Shown here piece after piece: positions 10,448-18,268 of a stretch of DNA of 64,000 nucleotides. The position numbers were made by a program, and so were the translations under genes. Below the pieces are notes generated by a model that saw nothing but the letters and a program-made list of their open reading frames with translations, did not search any database and was not told the origin of the DNA. Where the stretch lies: NCBI GenBank assembly GCA_902779445.1, contig CACZBM010000004.1, forward strand, positions 19,329 through 83,328, written 5' to 3'. Position 1 is the stretch's first letter. The number at the start of each line of letters is the position of its first letter. Source of the DNA: an uncultured Lachnospiraceae bacterium. GTDB lineage: Bacteria > Bacillota > Clostridia > Lachnospirales > Lachnospiraceae.

Positions 10448-11215
10448 TTATTCTTCGGGATACATACAACGTATTCCCATTCTTTCTAGCATGTCCAGCC
10501 AGTTGTCATCAGGCTTCTCATCCGTCACTATGATATTCACCATGTCCATATCACAGATCTTTGAAAATGCGACGGTCTCAAACTTTGTGTGGTCCACTGC
10601 TATTATATGCTCTTTTGAATTATCAAGCATAGCTCTTTTGGCTTCACAGAAAAGCTCATTTCCGTCGGTCACGCCCTTTACCCTGTCAAAGCCTTTGCAG
10701 CTCATGATGGCTTTATCCGCATTAAAAGCGCTGATCCCTTCAACAGCCCTGGGACCTGTAAGAGCGAGATACCCTTCTTTCATTGTACCTCCTGAACAGA
10801 TCACATTCCAGCCGTCCACGTCCGACAGTTCTATCATAACTTCAATGGAATTCGTAATGACTGTGAGCCTCTGTTTTCCCTTTAGTGCCTTGGCAATATA
10901 TACGGCAGTAGTAGAGGGATCAAGGGTTATATGATCACCGTCTTCGATAAGAGATGCGATAAGCTCGGCTATCTTCTTTTTCCCCTCGATATTCCTGTGT
11001 TTTCTCACATTAAAAGGAAGATCTATGGAGGAGTTATCATTGATAACTGCCCCGCCGTAACTCTTTATGGCGAGCCCCTCTTTATCGAGTCTGTCCAGAT
11101 CTCTCCTTATAGTCTCTTCAGAAACCTGAAATAAACGTGCCAGATCTCCGACCACCACTTTTTTATTTAATTGCAGTTCTTCAAGGATCCTGTTGCGTCT
11201 TTCAAGTGCAAGCAT
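10448..11215 (-). CDS. DeoR/GlpR-family transcriptional regulator
   Basis: A 255-residue regulator with an N-terminal winged helix-turn-helix (ERRNRILEEL, then VSEETIRRDLDRL, the DeoR signature) and a C-terminal phosphosugar-sensing domain of the isomerase fold (ITLDPSTTAVYIAKAL, ITNS, KAIMSCKGFD). DeoR-type repressors are usually released by a phosphorylated sugar intermediate. Rhamnulose-1-phosphate or fuculose-1-phosphate would fit here. It lies inside the metabolosome block between pduT and rhaB, so local control is likely. The start is placed at the ATG at 11215. Its only plausible ribosome site, GAGGG, is the terminal part of the neighbouring family B repeat. Confidence 0.87.
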   Translation of the reverse strand: MLALERRNRILEELQLNKKVVVGDLARLFQVSEETIRRDLDRLDKEGLAIKSYGGAVINDNSSIDLPFNVRKHRNIEGKKKIAELIASLIEDGDHITLDPSTTAVYIAKALKGKQRLTVITNSIEVMIELSDVDGWNVICSGGTMKEGYLALTGPRAVEGISAFNADKAIMSCKGFDRVKGVTDGNELFCEAKRAMLDNSKEHIIAVDHTKFETVAFSKICDMDMVNIIVTDEKPDDNWLDMLERMGIRCMYPEE

Positions 11216-11223
11216 GTTTATAT

Positions 11224-11274
11224 CCCTCATCCGTCACGGCTTCGCCGTGCCACCTTCTTCCAAAGGGAGAAGGC
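11224..11274. repeat. Family B palindromic repeat between pduT and the regulator gene
   Basis: Short family B element: CCCTCATCCGTC, a variable hairpin (CACGGCTTCGCCGTG), then a run ending in AAGGC. It begins within the ribosome-binding region of the DeoR-type gene and ends four bases before the stop codon of pduT on the opposite end. Confidence 0.85.
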
Positions 11275-11278
11275 TATT

Positions 11279-11827
11279 TTACAATACTGTCTTACAGATC
11301 TGTTCGTCAGGATGCGCTATCACTGAGGAATCAAGGAACATTCCCTTGTCTGCGATGGATTCCTTTGCAGTCTCAATAGCAGCGGAAACTGCGGCAACTT
11401 CACCTGTCAGGAACATATATGACTTTCCGCACATTCCCTTTGCGATCCGGAGTTCTATAAGATCTACTATAGCAGTCTTCGCTGCGATATCAGCGGCAAC
11501 GATCATAGATGCCACATCATAGGTTTCGAGGATCCCCAGTGCACTGATATCATGTACATCTGTGGTTCCGTAAATAGCCGGGAATATACTCTCGTGAGGG
11601 TTACCGAGAACCATACTGTCGATAAGCTCATCCGGGTATTTGGCAGTAGCGGAGTCAACAGCCGCACGCACTGCACTCAATTCCCCTGCTATGAGGGCGA
11701 TATATTTTCCGGGACATACTGTTTCTGCTTCCAGTAATTCCACTTTGGAGGTCTTTACCATTTCGTCTGCGGCAGTAACACCCTTACTCACAGTACTGAA
11801 TTCTATCATTCCTATGGCTCTGCTCAT
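11279..11827 (-). CDS. pduT: Tandem-BMC trimeric shell protein, PduT type with Fe-S cysteine
   Basis: Two BMC domains in 182 residues (about 1-88 and 92-182), the layout of trimeric shell proteins. The first domain carries ETVCPGKYIALIAG; the Cys at about residue 38 matches the PduT cysteine that holds a [4Fe-4S] cluster at the trimer axis. Such shell proteins are proposed to pass electrons or clusters across the compartment shell. It overlaps the preceding gene pduS by one base, and PduS is the Fe-S flavoprotein expected to work with it. The start context and length match the family. Confidence 0.92.
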   Translation of the reverse strand: MSRAIGMIEFSTVSKGVTAADEMVKTSKVELLEAETVCPGKYIALIAGELSAVRAAVDSATAKYPDELIDSMVLGNPHESIFPAIYGTTDVHDISALGILETYDVASMIVAADIAAKTAIVDLIELRIAKGMCGKSYMFLTGEVAAVSAAIETAKESIADKGMFLDSSVIAHPDEQICKTVL

Positions 11828-13167
11828 TATTTAAGACCTCCGCTGATGATAACGTATTTATCCGTAACTTCCATAACCTTACCGTCTATCGAAGCATGTA
11901 TGGATACACTCAATGCATTTTCTGCCGCTTCCGCCACGACACTTCCTGCCTTTACCATATCCCCTGCCTTTACCACCGCTTTTGCAGGTGCTCCGATATG
12001 CTGTGATAACAATATCTTTACCTTTTTTACACTTCTTAAGCTGTCATCAAGGGGCGCATCCTTTTCATACTTTGATACACCAAGCCTTGCAGCGAGTCTC
12101 TTTTCCGGAGCCTTCCTTAAGTCTCTGCCGGAAGATACCTTCGTGATGACAGGATCCTTGGGAGGCTTTACCCCGTGCTGCCTCAAGCCGTTCTTATATT
12201 CCGTGATAAGGGTTCTTGGCTGAAGTCCCTGAGGGCAGGAATATAATTCACAGAGTCCGCAGGATGAACAGAAAAATGTATCCAGGAAAGGATTAAGATC
12301 TGTAAAATCCCTGTTGGATGCTGCTCTCATAAAGAGATGTGGTTTTATCGGATGTCCAAGGGCATGCCTTGGGCAGAGATCAGTGCACATATGGCACTGG
12401 CAGCATATAGAAGCTGCCCTTTTAAGACCTATTGAAGGATCTGTTCTTTTCTTTAATACAAGCTTATGATCTTCAGGAAGTACAATGATGGCATTTGTGG
12501 TTTTTGTGACCGGTGAATCCCCGGACATTTCGCGTCCCATCATAGGTCCGCCCACAAAATAAACCGGATCTTTTACGGTAAAGCTTCCTGCCATCCGCGC
12601 TGTTTCCTCTATGGAAGTACCTATGGGAACCCTTACGGTAACAGGATCCGATACTTCTCCAACAACTGTCACCAGCTTCTCTGTGACAGGCCGTCCTGTC
12701 TTTATGGCACGGCTCACATTGAACATGGTCTCAACATTGAATACGGCTACACCCTGCTCAATGGGAAGTCCTCCGGGACGTACCACCTTGCCAGTAGCCT
12801 CGTAGATAAGCACCACTTCATCTCCCATGGGATAGGTGGATGAAAGGAGCTTAAGATCTATGGCGGGATATTCATCAAGATGGGCATTCAGTGCATCAAC
12901 CGTGCTCTTGTACTCTTCCTTGATACCTATCACTGCGTTAACCGCACCAACGGTTTCCCTAACCATCTCAAAGGCTTCCAGTATCTCCTCTGCATGAAGG
13001 GCGAGGCACTGTCTGTGGAGCATGAGGAGAGGCTCACACTCTGCACAGTTAAGTATTACGGTCTCAGCTCTTTCATCCAGTTTCCCGTATGTAGGAAAAC
13101 CGGCACCGCCTGCACCCACTACACCCGCATTACGGAGTATGGTTTTTAACTCGTCGATAGTCATCAT
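11827..13167 (-). CDS. pduS: RnfC-like Fe-S flavoprotein, PduS type
   Basis: The 446-residue protein has the RnfC/Nqo1-like core: GVVGAGGAGFPTYGKL near the start for FMN/NADH-type binding, then a ferredoxin-like segment with CCQCHMCTDLCPRHALGH and a second cluster motif CSSCGLCELYSCPQ, and a C-terminal barrel-sandwich-like region. In coenzyme B12-dependent Pdu compartments PduS reduces cobalamin. Here the dehydratase is a glycyl radical enzyme, so a cofactor-recycling or electron-export role with PduT is more likely (inference). Two adjacent ATG codons (13167 and 13164) overlap the stop of pduN. Either could be used. Confidence 0.9.
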   Translation of the reverse strand: MMTIDELKTILRNAGVVGAGGAGFPTYGKLDERAETVILNCAECEPLLMLHRQCLALHAEEILEAFEMVRETVGAVNAVIGIKEEYKSTVDALNAHLDEYPAIDLKLLSSTYPMGDEVVLIYEATGKVVRPGGLPIEQGVAVFNVETMFNVSRAIKTGRPVTEKLVTVVGEVSDPVTVRVPIGTSIEETARMAGSFTVKDPVYFVGGPMMGREMSGDSPVTKTTNAIIVLPEDHKLVLKKRTDPSIGLKRAASICCQCHMCTDLCPRHALGHPIKPHLFMRAASNRDFTDLNPFLDTFFCSSCGLCELYSCPQGLQPRTLITEYKNGLRQHGVKPPKDPVITKVSSGRDLRKAPEKRLAARLGVSKYEKDAPLDDSLRSVKKVKILLSQHIGAPAKAVVKAGDMVKAGSVVAEAAENALSVSIHASIDGKVMEVTDKYVIISGGLK

Positions 13168-13430
13168 TCCCTGCCGGTCCCTTCGTCTATGATACCTACT
13201 ATAGCGGCATCTACAGGAGCATCATTATTATCGGTACCTATTCTCGCTGCGGAACCTACGGCAACCAGAACATATTCGCCAACTCCGGCGCCGATATTGT
13301 CTATAGCCACAAGATGGGAAAGACCGTTTCTCATGCTTTCGACAGGCTCAACGATCATGAATTTATTACCTATGAGCTTTTCACTTTTTCTGGTGGAAAC
13401 CACATTTCCCAGTACTTTTCCAACTATCAT
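13164..13430 (-). CDS. pduN: BMC pentameric vertex protein, EutN/CcmL/PduN family
   Basis: The 88-residue protein has the pentamer fold signature: MIVGKVLGNVVSTRK at the N-terminus, ending DAAIVGIIDE. Pentamers cap the vertices of the polyhedral shell. It lies between pduL and pduS and overlaps pduS by four bases, so the two are translationally coupled. The length is normal for the family. Confidence 0.93.
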   Translation of the reverse strand: MIVGKVLGNVVSTRKSEKLIGNKFMIVEPVESMRNGLSHLVAIDNIGAGVGEYVLVAVGSAARIGTDNNDAPVDAAIVGIIDEGTGRE

Positions 13431-13451
13431 GTTCCTCTACCTTTCTTTAAA

Positions 13452-13550
13452 GCCTTCCCCCTCTGGGGTCGCTGCTTGCCAGTGGCAAGCGTTCAGCGAC
13501 GACCGAGTCGGGAGACGAGACCGGTGTCACCGAAGGTGACGGATGAGGGC
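13452..13550. repeat. Long family B repeat between pduN and pduL
   Basis: A long-form family B element of about 99 bases. It begins GCCTTCCCCCTCTGG and ends GGATGAGGGC, and contains three internal inverted repeats: GCTTGCCA/TGGCAAGC, an outer TCGCTG/CAGCGA pair around it, and GGTGTCACC..GGTGAC near the right end. Its right end touches the stop codon of pduL directly. Confidence 0.85.
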
Positions 13551-14201
13551 TTATCTTATGATCCTTACAACATCATCCTGCTTGATCCCTGAAGCATTTG
13601 CTTCATCAGTATCTATGTGCATCTCCAGTGTAAAGCTGGGATCGACTCTTATAAGCACATTGTCAAATCTCGTACCTCTGTCGTTATCAGCGACAACCGA
13701 TACCGTGTCCTTATCCTTAAGTCCTGCCGCATTGGCATCCGCAGGGGACATATGAATGTGCCTTGCAGCTACAATACAGCCTTCCTTCAGGTAAAGAGCT
13801 CCTTTAGGTCCCACAAGGGCAATGGGAGCACTTCCCTTTACATCCCCGGAATTTCTTAAGGGTGCATTTACACCAAGCTTCATTGCATCTGTAGCTGATA
13901 TCTCCACCTGGTTAAAATTCCTGCAGGGTCCGAGGATCCTGACATTCTCTATTGCTCTTAATTTCAATCCCACGATGGTCAGGCGTTCATTTGAAGCGAA
14001 CTGGCCTCCCATCAGATCTTTCTTTTTAGTAAGGTGATACCCTTCTCCGAAGAGTATCTCCACAGCTTCCTGTGTTAAATGTATATGTCTTGCCGAAACA
14101 CCGACAGGTACCATGAAGCCCTGTCCTGATCCCGACGTTTCTTTCTCATTAATGGTATTCAGTATTAATCTGGTAATTGCTTCGATCTCGGTAGTGTTCA
14201 T
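13551..14201 (-). CDS. pduL: Phosphate propanoyltransferase with encapsulation peptide
   Basis: The 216-residue PduL-family enzyme converts propionyl-CoA and phosphate to propionyl phosphate and CoA, recycling CoA inside the compartment. Both repeats of the fold show their metal-binding His motif: VSARHIHLTQEAV (about residue 35) and AARHIHMSPADA (about 145). GPCRNFNQVEIS is also typical. Residues 1-21 (TTEIEAITRLILNTINEKE) form an amphipathic helix followed by a Gly/Ser linker, the usual signal that targets enzymes to a microcompartment. The long family B repeat begins immediately after the stop. Confidence 0.93.
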   Translation of the reverse strand: MNTTEIEAITRLILNTINEKETSGSGQGFMVPVGVSARHIHLTQEAVEILFGEGYHLTKKKDLMGGQFASNERLTIVGLKLRAIENVRILGPCRNFNQVEISATDAMKLGVNAPLRNSGDVKGSAPIALVGPKGALYLKEGCIVAARHIHMSPADANAAGLKDKDTVSVVADNDRGTRFDNVLIRVDPSFTLEMHIDTDEANASGIKQDDVVRIIR

Positions 14202-14227
14202 AGTATGTTTACCCCTTCCCCCGTCCG

Positions 14228-14279
14228 GCCTTCCCCCTTTTTAAGGGGGAAGGTGTCAGCGTAAGCTGACGGATGAGGG
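14228..14279. repeat. Family B palindromic repeat upstream of pduL
   Basis: Short family B element with two hairpins: GCCTTCCCCC..GGGGGAAGG and GTCAGCGTAAGCTGAC, ending GGATGAGGG. It lies between the pduL start and the stop of the first BMC-H gene, within the operon. Confidence 0.85.
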
Positions 14280-14293
14280 TTATAATTCCCTTT

Positions 14294-14572
14294 TTATTTT
14301 ACCTTCGGAAGGATAAGCTCAACGTCGTTGTGAGGACGAGGAATTACGTGCTGTGCAACGAGCTCTCCAAGTCTGGATGCGTTGTTTGCTCCAGCCTCAA
14401 CAGAAGACTTAACAGCTCCTACGTCTCCTCTGACCATAACAGTTACGAGTCCGGAACCGATCTTCTCTGTTCCTACAAGTGTTACGTTTGCAGCCTTGCA
14501 CATTGCGTCTGCTGCCTCGATAGCTGCTACAAGACCTCTGGTCTCAACCATTCCTAATGCTTCCTGTGCCAT
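14294..14572 (-). CDS. BMC-H hexameric shell protein, PduA/PduJ type
   Basis: A single BMC domain of 92 residues with the canonical order [36 protein letters not shown] and [10 protein letters not shown]. This matches the major facet hexamers PduA and PduJ. The pore loop contains GSG, which in PduA favours small polar substrates such as propanediol. It is nearly identical to the copy at 14969-15244, so the two are recent paralogues that differ mainly in the region before the pore and at the C-terminus. Confidence 0.93.
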   Translation of the reverse strand: MAQEALGMVETRGLVAAIEAADAMCKAANVTLVGTEKIGSGLVTVMVRGDVGAVKSSVEAGANNASRLGELVAQHVIPRPHNDVELILPKVK

Positions 14573-14624
14573 AGTTTTTTCTCCTTTTCTTTAGATGATT
14601 GGATATTAAATAGTTACTATTTGG

Positions 14625-14954
14625 TTACACTTCCTGTAAATACTTATCACTTGTATCTTTACCGCCCTTTTCTTTCCATCTTGAGGCGCTTAAAGTTACC
14701 AACTTCACGATCTCCTCATGGGGATTCGCAATTACTCCATGGGAAGCCACATTTCTTATGGGATCTTCCATGGCGGCCTTTACTGCTGCTTCGCAGTCGG
14801 AGACATCTCCCTCAACTATAAGGGTGACCAGTCTTCCTCCGAGCTTTCTTTCCCAGCTCGCGAGCTCCACGCTTGATGCCTTGCACATCTTATCCAGAGC
14901 ATCCATGGCAGCCACGACTCCCGTTATTTCAATTAATCCGTATGCCTTTCCCAT
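14625..14954 (-). CDS. BMC-H shell protein with C-terminal extension
   Basis: The 109-residue protein starts with a BMC domain (AYGLIEITGVVAAMDALDKM, then GGRLVTLIVEGDVSDCEAAV and HGVIANPHEEIVKL) and has an extra tail of about 20 polar residues (SRWKEKGGKDTSDKYLQEV). The divergent sequence and extension suggest a minor shell component, in the manner of PduK-type proteins, possibly binding cargo or the cytoskeleton. No metal-binding cysteines are present in the tail. It sits between the two PduA/J-like copies. Confidence 0.88.
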   Translation of the reverse strand: MGKAYGLIEITGVVAAMDALDKMCKASSVELASWERKLGGRLVTLIVEGDVSDCEAAVKAAMEDPIRNVASHGVIANPHEEIVKLVTLSASRWKEKGGKDTSDKYLQEV

Positions 14955-14968
14955 TGATCAAACCTCTC

Positions 14969-15244
14969 TCAAACCTTCGGCAGGATCTTCTCAACATCAT
15001 TGTGAGGACGGGGAATAACGTGCTGTGCAACAAGCTCACCGAGTCTTGATGCGTTGGCAGCTCCTGCCTCAACAGAAGCCTTAACAGCTCCTACATCTCC
15101 TCTTACCATAACTGTTACGAGTCCGGAACCGATCTTCTCTGTTCCTACAAGCTTTACCTCTGCAGCCTTTGTCATAGCATCTGCTGCTTCTATGGCTGCT
15201 GTGAGTCCTCTGGTTTCAACCATTCCTAATGCTTCCTGTGACAT
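14969..15244 (-). CDS. BMC-H hexameric shell protein, PduA/PduJ type (second copy)
   Basis: A 91-residue single BMC domain almost the same as the protein at 14294-14572: [46 protein letters not shown]. It is probably one of the two main facet tiles. A near-duplicate pair of facet hexamers is common in Pdu-type loci. Confidence 0.93.
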   Translation of the reverse strand: MSQEALGMVETRGLTAAIEAADAMTKAAEVKLVGTEKIGSGLVTVMVRGDVGAVKASVEAGAANASRLGELVAQHVIPRPHNDVEKILPKV

Positions 15245-15277
15245 TTTTTCCTCTTTCCGAAGCCTTCCGCTTCTTTT

Positions 15278-15595
15278 TTAATTTGTATCAAAACAATTTA
15301 TCTTTAACATTTTTTCCGTGTCTTCTGTGGGTCTGGGTATTATGTGCTTCTGCACTACGCCTGTCAGTGACTCGGCCATCTCAACCCCGGCTTCCATTGC
15401 CGCATTCACATCTGACACCGATCCCCGGAACTTAACCGTCACCAGGAGTGGTACCGGAAGTTCGTCCGCATTTGCGGGTTTATTTTTATCGAAGGGTTCC
15501 AGCCAGACATTTCCGGCCTTACATCCGGCATCTGCTGCCATAAAGGCCGTTACCAGCCCGAACACTTCCAGGATCCCTACTGCCTCTTCCTGCAT
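15278..15595 (-). CDS. BMC-H shell protein with an insertion
   Basis: The 105-residue protein keeps the BMC-H order (EAVGILEVFGLVTAFMAADA, LLVTVKFRGSVSDVNAAM, KHIIPRPTEDTEKML). It has an insertion of about 14 residues (EPFDKNKPANADELPVP) after the second strand, on the loop side of the domain, and a different pore-loop region (RGS in place of RGD). The insertion would project from one face of the hexamer. It is the first of the four BMC-H genes in transcription order and follows the alcohol dehydrogenase. Confidence 0.88.
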   Translation of the reverse strand: MQEEAVGILEVFGLVTAFMAADAGCKAGNVWLEPFDKNKPANADELPVPLLVTVKFRGSVSDVNAAMEAGVEMAESLTGVVQKHIIPRPTEDTEKMLKINCFDTN

Positions 15596-15619
15596 AACTT
15601 AAAAGTCCCTTTCTTTAGA

Positions 15620-16852
15620 TCATTCTGACATTACCGCTATCTTTAAGCCCTTCTGAGCAATATTCGTTTCAAAGGCTTCATTGATATCCTTAAGCGCAAA
15701 CTTGTGTGTGATGAGCTTGCTCATGGGGATCCCGTCCCTCTTTGCCGCTTTAAGGAATTCAAATGTTGTAGCGTAATCTCTTAAAGTGTATACCCAGGAG
15801 CCTACCGTTGTGATCTCCTTTGAGCAGATGTCAAAGTGAGGATTTATGGTAGCGTCTCCGCCGTTAATAAAGAATCCGAGTTCGCAAAGGCCTCCGCCGT
15901 TCCTTATGAACTTATACACATTGCTGTGTCCTGCAGGTGAGCCTGTGCACTGGAATGCGAAGTCGGCCAGTTCTCCACCGAGAGCGTCCTTAACTGCTGC
16001 TGCCAGATTCTCAACTCCCTTGTAGTTCATGAAGTTTACGTGGCCTGTAGCTCCCATCTCGTGTGAGAACTCAAGTCTCTGGTCATTTCCGTCCACGGTC
16101 ACGATATTGATGATACCCATGGTGCGTAAGATCGCTACGCAGATAAGACCGATAGGTCCGCATCCCTGAACCACAACCTTGGAATTGAATTTAAGGATTC
16201 CTGTGCTCTTTGCTCTTTCAACCGCATGGATGAGAACTGCGCAGGGCTCGATCAGGATCCTGGAATCCAGATCCATATCCGATACGTTGAATATGGTGGA
16301 TCCGCCCCTTATAAGGATGTAGTCTGAAAACCATCCTGTAAGGTGTCTGTCATCATCAGGGATAAGTCCGTATACATCAGCTTCTCCGATGTTCTGCTTA
16401 TTTAAGTCGAACATTGTGATGGAAGGATCTTCATGGAAGATCATACAGGTCACAACCTTATCTCCAACTCCCAGAGGCTTTCCTGCCGAATCCTTCTTTA
16501 CATTTTTTCCGACCTTTACAACCGTACCTGTTCCTTCATGTCCCAGATTGATGGGAATGTACTTGAAGGGATCAAACTTGTACTCAGCTGCATCTGTTCC
16601 GCATACTCCGGTGCCTTCCACCTTCACGAGGATATCGTCATCTCCGACTTCGGGCATAGGGAATTCCTTTATCTCGAAGTGCTTGATATCCGTAAGGAAA
16701 GCACAGTGGGCAGTAGCGGGTATATCATACTGTGTGCGGCCTGCTGCGCCGAATCCTGATGCAGAAGGAGTAGCGGAAGAAACTCCCTTTCCGTCCATGC
16801 TGCTAAGCACCTGGCGCACTATCGCCTCAATATCATTTGAATTTACTGCCAT
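15620..16852 (-). CDS. Microcompartment zinc-type alcohol dehydrogenase with encapsulation peptide
   Basis: A 410-residue medium-chain dehydrogenase. Residues 1-20 (NSNDIEAIVRQVLSSMDGKG) form an amphipathic targeting helix, followed by a Ser/Ala/Gly linker to about residue 40. The catalytic domain has the zinc-site motif GTGVCGTDAAEYK and GHEGTGTVVKVG; the Rossmann part has VVQGCGPIGLICVAIL. The four-cysteine structural zinc lobe of classical alcohol dehydrogenases is not obvious. In this setting it probably reduces propionaldehyde to 1-propanol and regenerates NAD+ in the lumen, the job PduQ does in Salmonella with an iron-type enzyme. A role as lactaldehyde reductase is a possible alternative. 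Confidence 0.87.
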   Translation of the reverse strand: MAVNSNDIEAIVRQVLSSMDGKGVSSATPSASGFGAAGRTQYDIPATAHCAFLTDIKHFEIKEFPMPEVGDDDILVKVEGTGVCGTDAAEYKFDPFKYIPINLGHEGTGTVVKVGKNVKKDSAGKPLGVGDKVVTCMIFHEDPSITMFDLNKQNIGEADVYGLIPDDDRHLTGWFSDYILIRGGSTIFNVSDMDLDSRILIEPCAVLIHAVERAKSTGILKFNSKVVVQGCGPIGLICVAILRTMGIINIVTVDGNDQRLEFSHEMGATGHVNFMNYKGVENLAAAVKDALGGELADFAFQCTGSPAGHSNVYKFIRNGGGLCELGFFINGGDATINPHFDICSKEITTVGSWVYTLRDYATTFEFLKAAKRDGIPMSKLITHKFALKDINEAFETNIAQKGLKIAVMSE

Positions 16853-16860
16853 TTTATCTC

Positions 16861-18255
16861 CTATCTGATGCAGAGGCTGTCAACCATTACGCATCTTCTT
16901 CTCTTTGTAAAGCTCGAAGCACTTGTAAGTCCTTCTCCTGTACGGCTCGCTATGGTGAATGTGCAATAGCCTTCTCCTCCGAAGCCGAGAGCCGAATAAC
17001 TGGGCCCGTTCTTTACAAGTATCGCGGTATCTATCGCACGTGCATACTTTGTGATATGATCCACATTCTTACTGTGGATATGGGCTGAATGCCTGTTGCC
17101 GTGTTCAAGCCATACTGCCTTTTCTACTGCATCATCGAAGTCCTTTGCCTTTACGATACCAAGGATCGGCATCATGAGCTCCGTACTGATAAGAGGATTC
17201 TCTTTCTCTCCGAAGAAAGTGATGCAGCGGATATTGTCCGGTACATCTACGCCTATGTACTTTAAGAGTACCTTGGCGCTTCTGCCCACACAGTCTCTCA
17301 TGGGCGAACCCTTTTTATCTATCACTCTTTCGATGAGTGCTTTCTGCTCTTCTTCACTGGCAAGATAGCAGCCCTGCTCATTTAACATGTAATGCATGAG
17401 TTCTTCAGCGACTGACTCCACACATACGATCTCTTTTTCTGCGATGCAGGGAAGATTGTTATCAAATGTGCATCCGTTTACTATTGCCTCTGCCGCATGT
17501 CTCACATCTGCTGTCTCATCCACAAGAGCGGGAGGATTTCCGGCTCCGGCTCCGATCCCTCTCTTTCCTGAAGAAAGAACTGCCGTTACCACTCCGGGAC
17601 CTCCTGTCGCTGCAATGAGTGAGATATCAGGATGCTTCATCATCACATTGCTGGTATCCATTGTGGGTTTCTCACATGAGCAGGCTATATTGTCAGGTCC
17701 TCCTCCTTCAAGTGATGCCTCATTGCAGAGGTTGATCGCAAATATGGAGGTCTTGATAGCCTTGGGATGGGGGTTAAATACCACCGTATTTCCCGCTGCC
17801 AGCATGCCTATTACATTACAAAGTACTGTTTCCGAAGGATTGGTACAAGGAGTTATGGCTCCTATCACGCCGAAGGGACCCATTTCCGTAAGGGTGAGGC
17901 CTCTGTCTCCGCTCCAAGCTTCGGTTCTTATATCTTCTGTTCCGGGACACTTATCCGCTACCAGATGGTGTTTAAGGATCTTGTCACCCACATTTCCCAT
18001 TCCGGTCTCGCTTACTCCCATTCTGGCAAGTGTCTCGGCATTTTCTTTAATCTTTCTCCTTATAATGGAGATGATCTTTTCTCTCTGGTCAAGGGACATT
18101 ACGCGGACTGTCTTCTGCGCTTCCTTTGCTGCGGCGATACAGGAATTCATATCCTGGAATACTCCGTGCATCTTTCCGGTCTCGCCGGATATCTGCATCT
18201 TTGCTACAACTTCCTGCACGATGTCCCGAACCATGGTCTCATCAAATGCCATCAT
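16861..18255 (-). CDS. pduP: CoA-acylating propionaldehyde dehydrogenase with encapsulation peptide
   Basis: The 464-residue PduP/EutE-family enzyme oxidises propionaldehyde with CoA and NAD+ to propionyl-CoA. Visible landmarks are TPCTNPSETVLCN (cofactor domain), the catalytic cysteine region TFDNNLPCIAEKEIV, and GFGGEGYCTFTIA near the C-terminus. Residues 3-20 (FDETMVRDIVQEVVAKM) are the usual amphipathic helix that targets the enzyme to the shell interior. Two ATG codons in a row start the gene; the second is better spaced from AAAGGA. It lies 13 bases after the aldolase and 8 bases before the alcohol dehydrogenase. Confidence 0.93.
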   Translation of the reverse strand: MMAFDETMVRDIVQEVVAKMQISGETGKMHGVFQDMNSCIAAAKEAQKTVRVMSLDQREKIISIIRRKIKENAETLARMGVSETGMGNVGDKILKHHLVADKCPGTEDIRTEAWSGDRGLTLTEMGPFGVIGAITPCTNPSETVLCNVIGMLAAGNTVVFNPHPKAIKTSIFAINLCNEASLEGGGPDNIACSCEKPTMDTSNVMMKHPDISLIAATGGPGVVTAVLSSGKRGIGAGAGNPPALVDETADVRHAAEAIVNGCTFDNNLPCIAEKEIVCVESVAEELMHYMLNEQGCYLASEEEQKALIERVIDKKGSPMRDCVGRSAKVLLKYIGVDVPDNIRCITFFGEKENPLISTELMMPILGIVKAKDFDDAVEKAVWLEHGNRHSAHIHSKNVDHITKYARAIDTAILVKNGPSYSALGFGGEGYCTFTIASRTGEGLTSASSFTKRRRCVMVDSLCIR

Positions 18256-18268
18256 GCTTCCTTTCCGC

